DNA of 64,000 nt from ZLKRG08 sp046048895. GTDB lineage: Bacteria; Actinomycetota; Actinomycetes; Nanopelagicales; Nanopelagicaceae. The first letter of the stretch is position 1. The number at the start of each line of letters is the position of its first letter. The position numbers and the translations under genes are program-made. Where the stretch lies: the NCBI GenBank assembly GCA_046048895.1, contig JBJOFF010000005.1, forward strand, positions 1 through 64,000. Reading direction: 5' to 3'. Positions 33,315 to 42,058 of this stretch are shown here, piece by piece. Under the pieces are notes generated by a model, which saw only the letters and a program-made list of their open reading frames with translations, was not told the DNA's origin and did no database searches.

Positions 33315-34786
33315 TAGTTTGCTCTTGGTTTTACTGAGTACGAATGCGCAGATGTCATATTTTTGCGAGAAGTATCAGTTGCTCTAGCCGCTAAGAAGTA
33401 CTCAACTTTGGCTTCATTGGAATTCACAGAAACTCTTACATGGCCAGAATTGGGAGCCTTTGTTCCTGACTTATATGCAGTGTCATTGAACATTGAAAAA
33501 GTGCTATCTGCTGGATTTGGCATCGATTGATATATCAAGCCATCTCGTTCTTGCGTAACGAAAATATGATCATGACCCTGAAAGAAAATGGAAACTTTAT
33601 GTTTTACCATCAAGTCATGTATAGGTAGTTCCCAATTTGGTCGCTGCTCAGCGAAAGTCGTAGCTCCCTTAGGATCTTTGCCGCCCCACTCATAATTAGT
33701 TGAGATCTCCACCCCACCTCGGCCAGTACCCATAACGTGATGCGCAAAGACAAATATGTATTTAGCGCTCGTTGTTTCTAGAGTTTTCTTAAACCATTCA
33801 TATTGTAAATCTCCGATACCTACTTGCCATAAGTCGCTGTTTTTCTGAGCACCAGCGCCAGCTTTCTTATTTGTTGCATTGTCATCAACTGAGACGCCAG
33901 CAACGTTATCTACTGCGTATTTTGAGTGCCAGTAAGGATCTAAAGTAATAAATAACGCATCGCCCCAATGCCAACTGTAGTAATCACGAAGTTTGCCAAT
34001 ACCTGGAACTTCCAGATTATCTCCAGTGTAAAAGTTATCCGGAGCAGGTTGCGGGTAAAACTTATTTCTAGCATTACCTGCTAAAACGGCTGGATTATTT
34101 GTGGTGCCATCCAATAAATATTGGGCGGCCTGTTCGTGGTTGCCGTTAACAAGATAAATAGGCGTAGTCGAGCCAATTACACCCAACCAATCTCTATGAG
34201 TTCGATAAATTTTTTCAACATTTTCCTTTGTTGCCTGCCCCTTGCCAATAAGCGGATCAATACTGAAATCATCACCCATCAGAATGTGAAAATCATTCTT
34301 TTGTGCTGCCACATTCCCCATTGCCACGTAATAAAGCTCGGAATTAAACATTTTTCCGTTGCGCTCTGGGTGAGTATCGCCATGTAATGAGAAAGTAAAT
34401 GGTTTACCGGTGGTTCTGGCAGTCTGAAAAGAGTAAATCTTCGAGATTTGAAAGGTCTTTGCCGAGCCCTCTTTAAATCTAACCCGATAAAAATACTTCT
34501 GGTCTGGTTTTAAATTCTTCAACTCAAAAACCGCAGGCGTGTTTGCAACTAATGTTCCCGTTAATGACTTGCTCGTGAAAGTCTTGCCATTAGTACCATA
34601 ATCGATATATGCGTTAACTGCCGAGTTGCTCATCAAACTGATAGCAATGGAATTATTGGTCGGTCTGCCTAGAATGAGATTTAGGTTAGGCGCGGCATTT
34701 GCTATCGCACCTTTGCCAATCAAATTGGAGAATGATGTTAAAAGTAGGCCCGCCAGTACTGAACGTCTTGAAATTTCAATTTGCAT
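33314..34786 (-). CDS. Tat-exported metallophosphoesterase (first copy)
   Basis: A 490-residue protein. Tat signal SRRSVLAGLLLTSFSNLIGKGAIANA (about 6-31), an N-terminal fibronectin-III-like domain (about 35-125) and a calcineurin-like phosphoesterase with Asp137 and His139 (HGDTHPE), Asp172 (GDD), Asn216-His217 (NGNHEQ), AHH and GHDH. It has an insertion relative to the 31084 paralogue. It probably cleaves phosphate esters or pyrophosphates outside the cell membrane. TAACTT ends 6 bases before the ATG, so the operon is leaderless, and two TCACATA direct repeats lie 44-61 bases upstream. Confidence 0.87.
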   Translation of the reverse strand: MQIEISRRSVLAGLLLTSFSNLIGKGAIANAAPNLNLILGRPTNNSIAISLMSNSAVNAYIDYGTNGKTFTSKSLTGTLVANTPAVFELKNLKPDQKYFYRVRFKEGSAKTFQISKIYSFQTARTTGKPFTFSLHGDTHPERNGKMFNSELYYVAMGNVAAQKNDFHILMGDDFSIDPLIGKGQATKENVEKIYRTHRDWLGVIGSTTPIYLVNGNHEQAAQYLLDGTTNNPAVLAGNARNKFYPQPAPDNFYTGDNLEVPGIGKLRDYYSWHWGDALFITLDPYWHSKYAVDNVAGVSVDDNATNKKAGAGAQKNSDLWQVGIGDLQYEWFKKTLETTSAKYIFVFAHHVMGTGRGGVEISTNYEWGGKDPKGATTFAEQRPNWELPIHDLMVKHKVSIFFQGHDHIFVTQERDGLIYQSMPNPADSTFSMFNDTAYKSGTKAPNSGHVRVSVNSNEAKVEYFLAARATDTSRKNMTSAHSYSVKPRAN

Positions 34787-34792
34787 GGGTAA

Positions 34793-34798
34793 AAGTTA
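34793..34798 (-). promoter_or_regulatory. -10 element TAACTT, leaderless start of the phosphoesterase operon
   Basis: TAACTT on the minus strand ends 6 bases before ATG 34786. Confidence 0.6.
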
Positions 34799-34829
34799 AT
34801 TTTCAGTCCTCACAAAAGCTTGGCTAAAT

Positions 34830-34847
34830 TATGTGAAACCTATGTGA
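34830..34847 (-). promoter_or_regulatory. Direct repeat TCACATA spaced 11 bp, PHO-box-like
   Basis: TCACATA at 34841-34847 and 34830-34836 on the minus strand are exactly 11 bp apart, one helical turn. Streptomyces PhoP sites are 11-bp direct repeats around GTTCACC, to which these are a partial match. The position, just beyond the -35 zone of a phosphoesterase operon, fits phosphate control; this is inference. Confidence 0.4.
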
Positions 34848-35747
34848 TTAGTGAATGACCTTGGTCAATTCTCGCGCTTGATCGCAGTCTTTTTTCATCT
34901 GAACCAGTAGTGGCTCCAGGCCTTCAAATTTGATGGTTTCACGTAGGCGCCAACCAAAGATGATTCGTGCTGGCTTGCCATATAAATCAAGTCCTTCTTG
35001 ATCGAGTGCATACGCTTCAATCTGTCTTGATCTAATGCCTTCAAAAGTTGGATTGGTGCCAATTGAAATTGCAGCTGGCCATTTTTGATGTTCGACCTCT
35101 AGCCAACCGGCATAAATTCCATCCGCTGGAATCGTCCAATTGCCACTTAAACCTAAATTTGCGGTGGGGTAACCGATTTCGCGACCGCGCTTTTCGCCGT
35201 GAATCACGGTGCCTTCTAAAGTAAATTTATGACCAAGGAGTTCGTTTGCAAATTGAATATCACCTTCGAAAATTAAATTTCGAATTCGAGTAGATGAAAT
35301 TACACCCATACTCTCTTGTAAATTATGAATTTCGACTTGAAAACCATAGTTCCGTAGATCTTCAGCTTTGCCTGCCGCGCCTTTTCCGTAAGTGAAGTTG
35401 GTGCCTACCATTACGGCTTTGGCATCAAGTTCGTTGATTAGAATCTTATTTACAAAATTTTCCGGGGACATTGTTGCAAAATCTTTATCAAAATCAATTA
35501 CTAGCACTGCATCTGCGCCATTGGCTAGCAATAAATTAATACGTGCATCTAGCGAAGTTAAATGAGTCGGCGCCTTATCCGGCGCAAAGAGCGTGGTTGG
35601 GTGCGGCTCAAATGTCATCGCAACTACTGGATTGCCGAATTTATGCGCATCTTTTATTAGCTGTTGGTGGCCAGCATGAACACCATCGAAGTTACCGATA
35701 ACTACGGTAGCTCCTTTGATCGCCGCTGGTTTCCAAGATAAACGCAT
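34848..35747 (-). CDS. ribF: Bifunctional riboflavin kinase / FAD synthetase
   Basis: A 299-residue protein. The FAD synthetase half has GNFDGVHAGHQQLI (18-31, nucleotidyl transfer) and SSTRIRNLIFEGDIQFANELLG; the kinase half has HGEKRGREIGYPTANLGL and DGIYAGWLEV. It converts riboflavin to FMN and FAD. It starts 3 bases after truB in the infB-rbfA-truB-ribF unit, the standard order. Confidence 0.95.
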   Translation of the reverse strand: MRLSWKPAAIKGATVVIGNFDGVHAGHQQLIKDAHKFGNPVVAMTFEPHPTTLFAPDKAPTHLTSLDARINLLLANGADAVLVIDFDKDFATMSPENFVNKILINELDAKAVMVGTNFTYGKGAAGKAEDLRNYGFQVEIHNLQESMGVISSTRIRNLIFEGDIQFANELLGHKFTLEGTVIHGEKRGREIGYPTANLGLSGNWTIPADGIYAGWLEVEHQKWPAAISIGTNPTFEGIRSRQIEAYALDQEGLDLYGKPARIIFGWRLRETIKFEGLEPLLVQMKKDCDQARELTKVIH

Positions 35748-35750
35748 AAG

Positions 35751-36548
35751 TTATTTTATAAAGACTGCGAATGGTTTAGCCATCCCGTCTTTATCCTCTA
35801 ATAGCGCTGCGAGCTCTCCTTGCGGAGTTAGCGCTGCAACAATGCCTGCTACCCCGCTTGCTTGAATATTGCGACCAAACTTCATCTCCGCAGCTTCTTG
35901 CAGATCTAACTGGCGCGGTGTGAAAATCTTTGCAGCTACATCTGCCACGCTCATCAACTCTCCGGCCATTGATAAATCAAAGATACCTACTTGAGTACGA
36001 CGAAGTGCAGTTAAATGGCCACCACAATCTCTAGCAATCGCACGGATGTAGGTACCAGCGCTACATTTAACTGAAATGTCCACTTCATCGCCGCGGATAT
36101 CGTTTATTTTAATTTCATAGACTTCAACTTCGCGAGCCGGAATATCTACCTCTACCCCTTCGCGAACCAAATCGTAAGCGCGTTTTCCATCGATACGAAT
36201 TGCAGAGACACTGGATGGTTTCTGCATAATCTTGCCGACTTGTTTTGCAAAGGTGGCTGGAATATCGGCAGGTATTTCAGTGGTCGCAATGACTTCGCCC
36301 TCTTTGTCATCGGTTGAAGTTAGCTGACCTAGTTTTACCGTGGCATCGTAAGCTTTTAATCCTGCAGTTATATATTGCAATAAACGGGTGCCATCACCAA
36401 CACCTAAAACCAGAACACCCGTTGCCATTGGATCTAAAGTTCCAGCGTGACCAATTTTGCGAGTATTTAACTCTTTGCGAGCCTTTGCGACTACATCGTG
36501 GCTCGTCATGCCACCTTGTTTATCGACTACTAAAAATCCGTTAGTCAC
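35751..36548 (-). CDS. truB: tRNA pseudouridine(55) synthase
   Basis: 265 residues from GTG 36548 (protein MTNGFLVVDKQGGMTSHD). The catalytic Asp is in KIGHAGTLDPMATGVLVLG, and KAYDATVKLGQLTSTDD and CSAGTYIRAIARDCGG are typical. The frame runs 13 codons further upstream, but the GTG start overlapping the rbfA stop by 8 bases gives the family's normal N-terminus. It makes pseudouridine at position 55 of tRNA. Confidence 0.93.
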   Translation of the reverse strand: MTNGFLVVDKQGGMTSHDVVAKARKELNTRKIGHAGTLDPMATGVLVLGVGDGTRLLQYITAGLKAYDATVKLGQLTSTDDKEGEVIATTEIPADIPATFAKQVGKIMQKPSSVSAIRIDGKRAYDLVREGVEVDIPAREVEVYEIKINDIRGDEVDISVKCSAGTYIRAIARDCGGHLTALRRTQVGIFDLSMAGELMSVADVAAKIFTPRQLDLQEAAEMKFGRNIQASGVAGIVAALTPQGELAALLEDKDGMAKPFAVFIK

Positions 36549-36969
36549 GTTCTTTTTTAGGCTTAGGTTCTTTATATGCATCTTCAACGACTGGTTTTGC
36601 GCGTTTTGCTAAATCTGCAATCTCATCGTCATGCTTTTTAATCTCTGAAAGTAGTGATTCCATCTGCTGTGCTGCTTCAGGGAGCGCATCGCTAAAGAAT
36701 TCTAAAGTTGGCGTAATGCGGGTCTTTAGATCATGACCCACAGCGCTTCGCAATAAACCTTTAGCTGATTCAAGCGCCGCGGCAGTTTTCGCTTGCTGAT
36801 CATGATCACCAAAGACTGTATAAAAAACGGAAGCATTCTGAAGGTCGCCAGTTACGCGCACGTCAGTAATAGTGACAAAACCAAGGCGGGGATCTTTAAC
36901 CTTGTTTTCAAGTGTCTCTGCCACTACAACTTTGATGCGGTCGGCGACCTTTTCAGAACGAACTGACAT
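36541..36969 (-). CDS. rbfA: Ribosome-binding factor A
   Basis: A 142-residue RbfA with the KH-like fold: VADRIKVVVAETLENKVKDPRLGFVTITDVRVTGDLQNASVFYTVFG. A charged C-terminal tail (EPKPKKERD) follows. It helps mature the 30S subunit and 16S rRNA 5' end. The start shares a base with the infB stop (TAATG). Confidence 0.93.
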   Translation of the reverse strand: MSVRSEKVADRIKVVVAETLENKVKDPRLGFVTITDVRVTGDLQNASVFYTVFGDHDQQAKTAAALESAKGLLRSAVGHDLKTRITPTLEFFSDALPEAAQQMESLLSEIKKHDDEIADLAKRAKPVVEDAYKEPKPKKERD

Positions 36970-39692
36970 TATGCGCGCTTCTTCTCCTGCATTTCGAAGA
37001 CCTGAATTACGTCGCCAGTGGTTAGCTCTTTATAGCCAACTCCGATACCGCACTCGTAACCTTCGCGAACTTCCGTTGCATCTTCTTTGAAGCGCTTTAA
37101 CGAATCAACTGTTAAGTCATCTGCAACTACAGTGCCGCCACGTAATACGCGCGCCTTGGCATTTCGACGGATGATTCCATCTTGAACCAATGAACCTGCA
37201 ATGAGACCGGCCTTAGATGACTTGAAGATCTCGCGAACCTCTGCGTTTCCAAGTACAACCTCTTCGTATTCAGGCTTGAGCATGCCCTTAAGTGAAAGTT
37301 CGATATCTTCAATTGCCTTGTAGATAACTGAGTAGAAGCGAACTTCGACGCCTTCTGCATCTGCATATTGTGCAGTGGCAATTTCCGGCTTAACATTAAA
37401 GCCAATTACTACTGCAGTGGAAGCAGAGGCCAAAGTGATATCTGATTTAGTAATTGCACCAACGCCGCGGTGAATTACACGTAGATCAACTTCTGCTCCG
37501 ACATCAAGCTGCATCAGCGCATCTTCTAGCGCTTCTACCGAACCAGATACGTCGCCCTTGATAATCAAGTTGAGAGTAGAAATCTTTGATTGCTCCATGA
37601 AGTCTTCGAGTGAAACCTTCTTGCGCGCCTTTGCAAGTTGCGCATTGCGCTCTGCTGCTTGACGCTTCTCTGCAATCTGACGTGCAGTGCGATCCTCTTC
37701 TGCAACCAGAAAGGTATCTCCGGCATCAGGAACAGAGGTAAAACCAAGAACCTGAACTGGGCGCGATGGGCCTGCTGCATCGACGTTTGCGCCGAATTCA
37801 TCAAGCATCGCACGAACGCGACCAAATGAACCGCCAGCCACAATTGCATCGCCAACTTTCAAAGTACCGCGCTGAACTAGCACTGTCGCAACTGGACCGC
37901 GACCGCGATCTAGGTGCGCTTCGATGGCAACACCACGAGCATCATCATCTGCAACTGCGCGCAGATCAATTGCCGCATCTGCAGTAAGCAGAATTGCATC
38001 GATAAGTTCTTTAATTCCCTTACCTGCTTTAGCCGAAACATCAACGAAAATTGTGTCTCCGCCGTACTCTTCAGCGATCAAGTTGTATTCAGTTAATTGC
38101 TGACGAACCTTTGCTGGGTTAGCGTCCTCTTTATCAACCTTATTAACTGCCACCACGATTGGAACATCAGCTGCTTGAGCGTGGTTAAGCGCTTCAATGG
38201 TCTGCGGCATCACACCATCATCAGCTGCAACTACAAGTACTGCGATATCGGTGACTTTGGCACCGCGAGCGCGCATTGCAGTAAAGGCTTCGTGACCAGG
38301 TGTATCAATAAATGTAATCGCGCGATTAACGCCATCATGATCATGGTGAATTTGATATGCACCAATATGCTGAGTAATTCCGCCGGCTTCAGTTTTAATA
38401 ACTTCAGTTTGGCGAATTGCATCAAGCAAGCGAGTCTTACCGTGATCAACGTGGCCCATAACGGTAACTACCGGTGGACGCGCTTCTAGAAGTGATTGAT
38501 CTAAATCATCTAATTCGCCAGCTAAGTCGATATCAAATGATTCAAGAATTTCGCGATCTTCATCTTCTGGCGAAACAATCTGAATGTTGTAACCAAGTTC
38601 GGTACCTAAAATTGTGAAGGTATCTTCATCAACTGATTGAGTAGCGGTAACCATCTCGCCCAACATAAATAGCGCTTGAACTAGCTGCGCGGCATCGCAA
38701 TTAATACGCTCTGCGAAGTCAGATAGCGATGAACCGCGACGCATACGGATAGGAGTAGTTCCATCTCCGCGTGGAATCTTTACGCCGCCAAGTGAAGGCG
38801 CTTGCATGTTTTCGAAATCATCACGCAACGCTTTCTTACTCTTCTTGTTATTGCTCTTCTTAGATCCACCCTTACCGAATGCACCTGCAGTATTTCCGCG
38901 ACCGCCAGGACCTGGACGTTGTCCCGGACGATTAAATCCACCTGGTGCACCTCCTGGTGCTCCGCCACCAGTATTTCCACCTGGACGATAAGGAGAAGGG
39001 CCACCAGTTCCACCTGGACGTGAACCACCTGCTCCACCTTGTCCTTGTGGACGTGCAGCAAAACCAGGACGTTGTCCACCAGGTCCACCGGGTCCACCGG
39101 GACGCGCGGCAAAACCTGGACGTTGTCCACCAGGACCACCAGGACCACCAGGACCACCAGGTCGACTACCTGGACGACCTCCAGGACGTGGTTGTTCGCC
39201 AGGACGAATAGGACGTTGTTGTGGTGGACGTGGCATTGCGCTTCCACCGAAAGGATTATTACCAGCAGGACGCGGTGGTCGTGGCATTGCTGGAGATCCA
39301 AATGGATTATTTCCACCAGGTTTAGCAGCTGGTGGTTTTGGAATACTTGTTGGAGTTGGTGCAGATGCGACAGGACGTGCAGCTGGTTTTGGTTCGACAG
39401 CTTTTAACGCTTCAAGATCTACGCCAAGTTCTGCAGCTAACTCTGCTGCTAACTTCGCATCTGGTTCTGGTTTTTTAGGTGCAGCTTTCTTTGCCGCTGC
39501 CTTCTTAACAGGTTTAGCTTCTGCTTCGACCTTTGCATTCGGAAATGCTTCAATTAAACGACGCGCAACTGGCGGTTCGATTGTTGATGATGCGCTCGTT
39601 ACGAACTCGCCCATCTCTTTTAACTTAGCAAGGACGACCTTGCTCTCCATACCGAGTTGTTTTGCTAACTCGTGTACACGGACTTTTGCCAC
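36969..39692 (-). CDS. infB: Translation initiation factor IF-2
   Basis: A 907-residue IF-2. A short N-terminal helical domain (MAKVRVHELAKQLGMES) is followed by a long Pro/Gly/Arg-rich linker (about 55-275) with a 17-residue tandem repeat, then the GTPase core: VMGHVDHGKT, DTPGHEAFTAM and NKVDKEDA, and the C-terminal initiator-tRNA domains. The start is GTG 39692; an ATG two bases upstream is out of frame. AAGGAG precedes it. The 137-base leader has two mutually exclusive hairpins. rbfA follows with a one-base overlap. The usual ylxR gene between nusA and infB is absent. Confidence 0.96.
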   Translation of the reverse strand: MAKVRVHELAKQLGMESKVVLAKLKEMGEFVTSASSTIEPPVARRLIEAFPNAKVEAEAKPVKKAAAKKAAPKKPEPDAKLAAELAAELGVDLEALKAVEPKPAARPVASAPTPTSIPKPPAAKPGGNNPFGSPAMPRPPRPAGNNPFGGSAMPRPPQQRPIRPGEQPRPGGRPGSRPGGPGGPGGPGGQRPGFAARPGGPGGPGGQRPGFAARPQGQGGAGGSRPGGTGGPSPYRPGGNTGGGAPGGAPGGFNRPGQRPGPGGRGNTAGAFGKGGSKKSNNKKSKKALRDDFENMQAPSLGGVKIPRGDGTTPIRMRRGSSLSDFAERINCDAAQLVQALFMLGEMVTATQSVDEDTFTILGTELGYNIQIVSPEDEDREILESFDIDLAGELDDLDQSLLEARPPVVTVMGHVDHGKTRLLDAIRQTEVIKTEAGGITQHIGAYQIHHDHDGVNRAITFIDTPGHEAFTAMRARGAKVTDIAVLVVAADDGVMPQTIEALNHAQAADVPIVVAVNKVDKEDANPAKVRQQLTEYNLIAEEYGGDTIFVDVSAKAGKGIKELIDAILLTADAAIDLRAVADDDARGVAIEAHLDRGRGPVATVLVQRGTLKVGDAIVAGGSFGRVRAMLDEFGANVDAAGPSRPVQVLGFTSVPDAGDTFLVAEEDRTARQIAEKRQAAERNAQLAKARKKVSLEDFMEQSKISTLNLIIKGDVSGSVEALEDALMQLDVGAEVDLRVIHRGVGAITKSDITLASASTAVVIGFNVKPEIATAQYADAEGVEVRFYSVIYKAIEDIELSLKGMLKPEYEEVVLGNAEVREIFKSSKAGLIAGSLVQDGIIRRNAKARVLRGGTVVADDLTVDSLKRFKEDATEVREGYECGIGVGYKELTTGDVIQVFEMQEKKRA
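39055..39161 (-). repeat. 51-bp in-frame tandem repeat in infB linker
   Basis: Two copies of a 51-base unit begin at 39055 and 39106, encoding GGPGGPGGQRPGFAARP twice, with an extra run of CCA-containing 9-base units. It belongs to the IF-2 Gly-rich linker and is probably length-variable among strains. Confidence 0.8.
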
Positions 39693-39711
39693 ATTTCTCC
39701 TTCGTGACCCC

Positions 39712-39779
39712 CGTGTACTTTTTTACACGCTGAGGTCTAGTTGTTCCTTCTCATGATTGAGCGGTGCTCATTAGCGTGT
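39712..39779 (-). other. infB leader with alternative hairpins
   Basis: In the mRNA, ACACGCT (39773-39779) can pair with AGCGTGT (39725-39731), enclosing TGAGC-ACC-GCTCA (39758-39770). Alternatively CGTGTA (39724-39729) pairs with TACACG (39712-39717). Both use bases 39725-39729, so only one can form. The second lies 12 bases before the AAGGAG site. Confidence 0.4.
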
Positions 39780-39829
39780 CATTTTCTTTCAATCCATTCA
39801 GTTGGTTGAGGTCGTTATTCTATCAGCCG

Positions 39830-40801
39830 TTATTGAGTAGGGCTATCGGAGTGAATATCGATACGCCAGCCAGTCAAACGCGCTGCCAAGCGTGCATTTT
39901 GGCCATCTTTGCCGATCGCCAGTGATAACTGGTAATCCGGAACCACAACTTTTGCGCTGCGAGTGGCTTCGTCAACGACCTCGACGCTACCCACCTTTGC
40001 CGGAGCCAGCGCATTGGCTACATAAACTGCCGGATCATCTGAGTAATCAACGATGTCGATTTTCTCGCCATGTAATTCATCCATTACCGCGCGTGCGCGT
40101 GCACCCATTGGCCCAATTAGCGCACCCTTTGCAGAGACGCCAGAGCGATGTGCGCGAACTGAAATTTTGGTGCGATGTCCCGCTTCGCGAGCTATGCCCA
40201 TAATTTCTACGACGCGATCTTTAATTTCCGGAACTTCAAGTGAGAATAGTTGTTTTACTAACGCAGGATGCGAACGGGAGAGAGTAATTTCTGGTCCACG
40301 AGTTCCCTGTTTTACATCAACAACGAAGCACTTGATGCGATCACCATGTTCGAAATGCTCGCCAGGTACTTGTTCCTGTGGCGGAACTTTGCCTTCGGTC
40401 TTTCCTAGATTTACATAAATCATTTTGCCATCGCGGCCCTGTTCGACCATGCCAGAGATGACATCACCAACGCTCATGGAAAGTTCGCCCACAATTCCGG
40501 CATCTTTGGTCTGGCGCATATATTGCTTAATTGCTTGGCGTGCAGTCGAAGTTGCAACGCGAGTAAATTCTTCATTGCGATCTTGCACTTCGCCAATACG
40601 ATCTCCGGTTTCGGAAAATACTGGTACGAAGATTTGAATCTCGCCGGTTTCCCGATCTAAATGGCAGCGCGCATGTTCTAGCGCATGATCAGTGTGATTG
40701 TAAGCAGTTAGTACTGCTCCTTCAATCGCAATAACTAAAGCATTTAGCGACATCTCTTTTTCGGTGGTTAAAGCTTGGAGCGCTTTCATATCTACATGCA
40801 T
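39830..40801 (-). CDS. nusA: Transcription termination/antitermination protein NusA
   Basis: 323 residues: N-terminal RNA-polymerase-binding domain (to about 100), S1 domain (GDVISGMVEQGRDGKMIYVNLGKTEG), then two KH domains (REAGHRTKISVRAHRSG and VVPDYQLSLAIGKDGQNARLAARLTGWRIDI). It lacks the C-terminal acidic repeats of E. coli NusA, as usual in Actinobacteria. It modulates pausing and termination. It overlaps rimP by one base. Confidence 0.95.
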   Translation of the reverse strand: MHVDMKALQALTTEKEMSLNALVIAIEGAVLTAYNHTDHALEHARCHLDRETGEIQIFVPVFSETGDRIGEVQDRNEEFTRVATSTARQAIKQYMRQTKDAGIVGELSMSVGDVISGMVEQGRDGKMIYVNLGKTEGKVPPQEQVPGEHFEHGDRIKCFVVDVKQGTRGPEITLSRSHPALVKQLFSLEVPEIKDRVVEIMGIAREAGHRTKISVRAHRSGVSAKGALIGPMGARARAVMDELHGEKIDIVDYSDDPAVYVANALAPAKVGSVEVVDEATRSAKVVVPDYQLSLAIGKDGQNARLAARLTGWRIDIHSDSPTQ

Positions 40802-41256
40802 TATTTGCGCTCCTTGCCTGGTTTATTAAATTCAACTTCAATTACCGCGCGCTTGATATCTGCATATGCAACGCTGCAGCAATCCAAAGTAACTTCATCA
40901 TCCGTTGCGCTAGCAATTCGACCTTTGCAAATCTCTCCATCTAATTTGATGATCTTTACTAATCGATCTGCATTTTTGCGCCAGTGGCGAGGCGCGGTAA
41001 GTGGGCGATCTACGCCAGGAGAGGTAACTTCTAAGGTGTATGGCGCATCGCCCATAAATGGGGCGCTATCCATAGCTTCGCCGACAATACGGCTGGCATC
41101 TGTAACTTGATCAAGATTTAACCCAGTTTCAGAGTCGACAATAACTGTCACGAATCTGTTTTTACCGGGGGTTTGTACTTGTACCTCTTCAAGAACTAGA
41201 CCTGCTTTAGTAACCAGCGGTTCGACAAGTTCGAAGATTTGATCTCTTAGCGCCAT
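40801..41256 (-). CDS. rimP: Ribosome maturation factor RimP
   Basis: A 151-residue RimP: LVTKAGLVLEEVQVQTPGKNRFVTVIVDSETGLNLDQVTDASRIVGEAMD and YTLEVTSPGVDRPLTAPRHW are typical. It acts in 30S maturation. The leader contains AGGAAAA 8 bases before the ATG, preceded by an A/C-rich, nearly structure-free stretch (reverse complement of 41281-41310). nusA follows with a one-base overlap. Confidence 0.93.
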   Translation of the reverse strand: MALRDQIFELVEPLVTKAGLVLEEVQVQTPGKNRFVTVIVDSETGLNLDQVTDASRIVGEAMDSAPFMGDAPYTLEVTSPGVDRPLTAPRHWRKNADRLVKIIKLDGEICKGRIASATDDEVTLDCCSVAYADIKRAVIEVEFNKPGKERK

Positions 41257-41317
41257 ATTTATTTTCCTATTTTCTTGTTTTTTAGTTGTTGTTCTGTTGT
41301 TGTTAAGTTGTAGGTGA

Positions 41318-42058
41318 TTAATTTACAAGGTCATACCCAACTTTTGCAATTAGAGCCGCAGTCATAAGCAGGAAGACTTTACGCACTAATGGCGATCCAC
41401 CTTTGATTGCCACCTTGGCGCCGATAGTTGAGCCAATTACATTTGAAATCGCTAACGCTACGCCGATACCCCACAAGATTGCGCCCGCTTTGGCGAAGAT
41501 AATAATTGCAGCTAAGTTGGTTGCTACATTTGTAAATTTAGCGATGGCAGATGCGGTTAGAAAACCAAAGCCAAGTGCGCCAACTAAAACTGCCATTAAA
41601 AATGTTCCGGTACCTGGACCGAAGATTCCGTCATAAAACCCAATACCAAATCCTGCAATTGCGGCCACTTTGTAATTTAATTTGACCTTCTCTTCATGGC
41701 CAAGCGTTGGATTTAAAAGCGTATAAAGAAAAATTGCGACCAGTGCGAAGAAAACCAAAACTCTTAAATTATCGGTAGGAATTTTGGCAGCTAATTGTGC
41801 GCCGCCAGCCGAACCAATAAATGCAGGTATCGCCATAAATGCTAAAAACTTCTTATCTATCTTTACCTTTTTGCGGTAACGATTTGCAGCATTGGCAGTG
41901 CCAAAGATCGAGGCAAACTTATTTGTGCCAAGTACGTTGACTACTGGTTTGTCTTGTAGTCCAACCATTAATGAAGGTAATTGAATTAATCCGCCACCAC
42001 CTGCAATGGCATCAAAGAATCCAGCAGTTGCGGCTGCCGCGCATAAAAAAGCGATCAA
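41318..42058 (-). CDS. TauE/SafE-family sulfite/anion exporter-like membrane protein
   Basis: A 246-residue membrane protein with about seven to eight hydrophobic segments. The conserved TauE/SafE motifs are present: FDAIAGGGGLIQLPSLMVG near the N-terminus and GFGIGFYDGIFGPGTGTFLMA in the middle. The family exports sulfite, sulfoacetate or similar organic anions; the substrate here is unknown. It overlaps proS by 4 bases, so it shares that transcript. Confidence 0.85.
   Translation of the reverse strand: MIAFLCAAAATAGFFDAIAGGGGLIQLPSLMVGLQDKPVVNVLGTNKFASIFGTANAANRYRKKVKIDKKFLAFMAIPAFIGSAGGAQLAAKIPTDNLRVLVFFALVAIFLYTLLNPTLGHEEKVKLNYKVAAIAGFGIGFYDGIFGPGTGTFLMAVLVGALGFGFLTASAIAKFTNVATNLAAIIIFAKAGAILWGIGVALAISNVIGSTIGAKVAIKGGSPLVRKVFLLMTAALIAKVGYDLVN

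Noticed and set aside
39055..39161. Regular repeats that look array-like
   Set aside because: They are in-frame units of IF-2 with no spacers, not a CRISPR array.
38780..39407. Several long frames on both strands across the infB linker
   Set aside because: They arise from the Gly/Pro/Arg repeat codons of IF-2, which suppress stops in other frames. None has a start signal.
39692..39694. ATG just before the infB start
   Set aside because: It is out of frame with IF-2; the overlapping GTG gives the family's conserved N-terminus.
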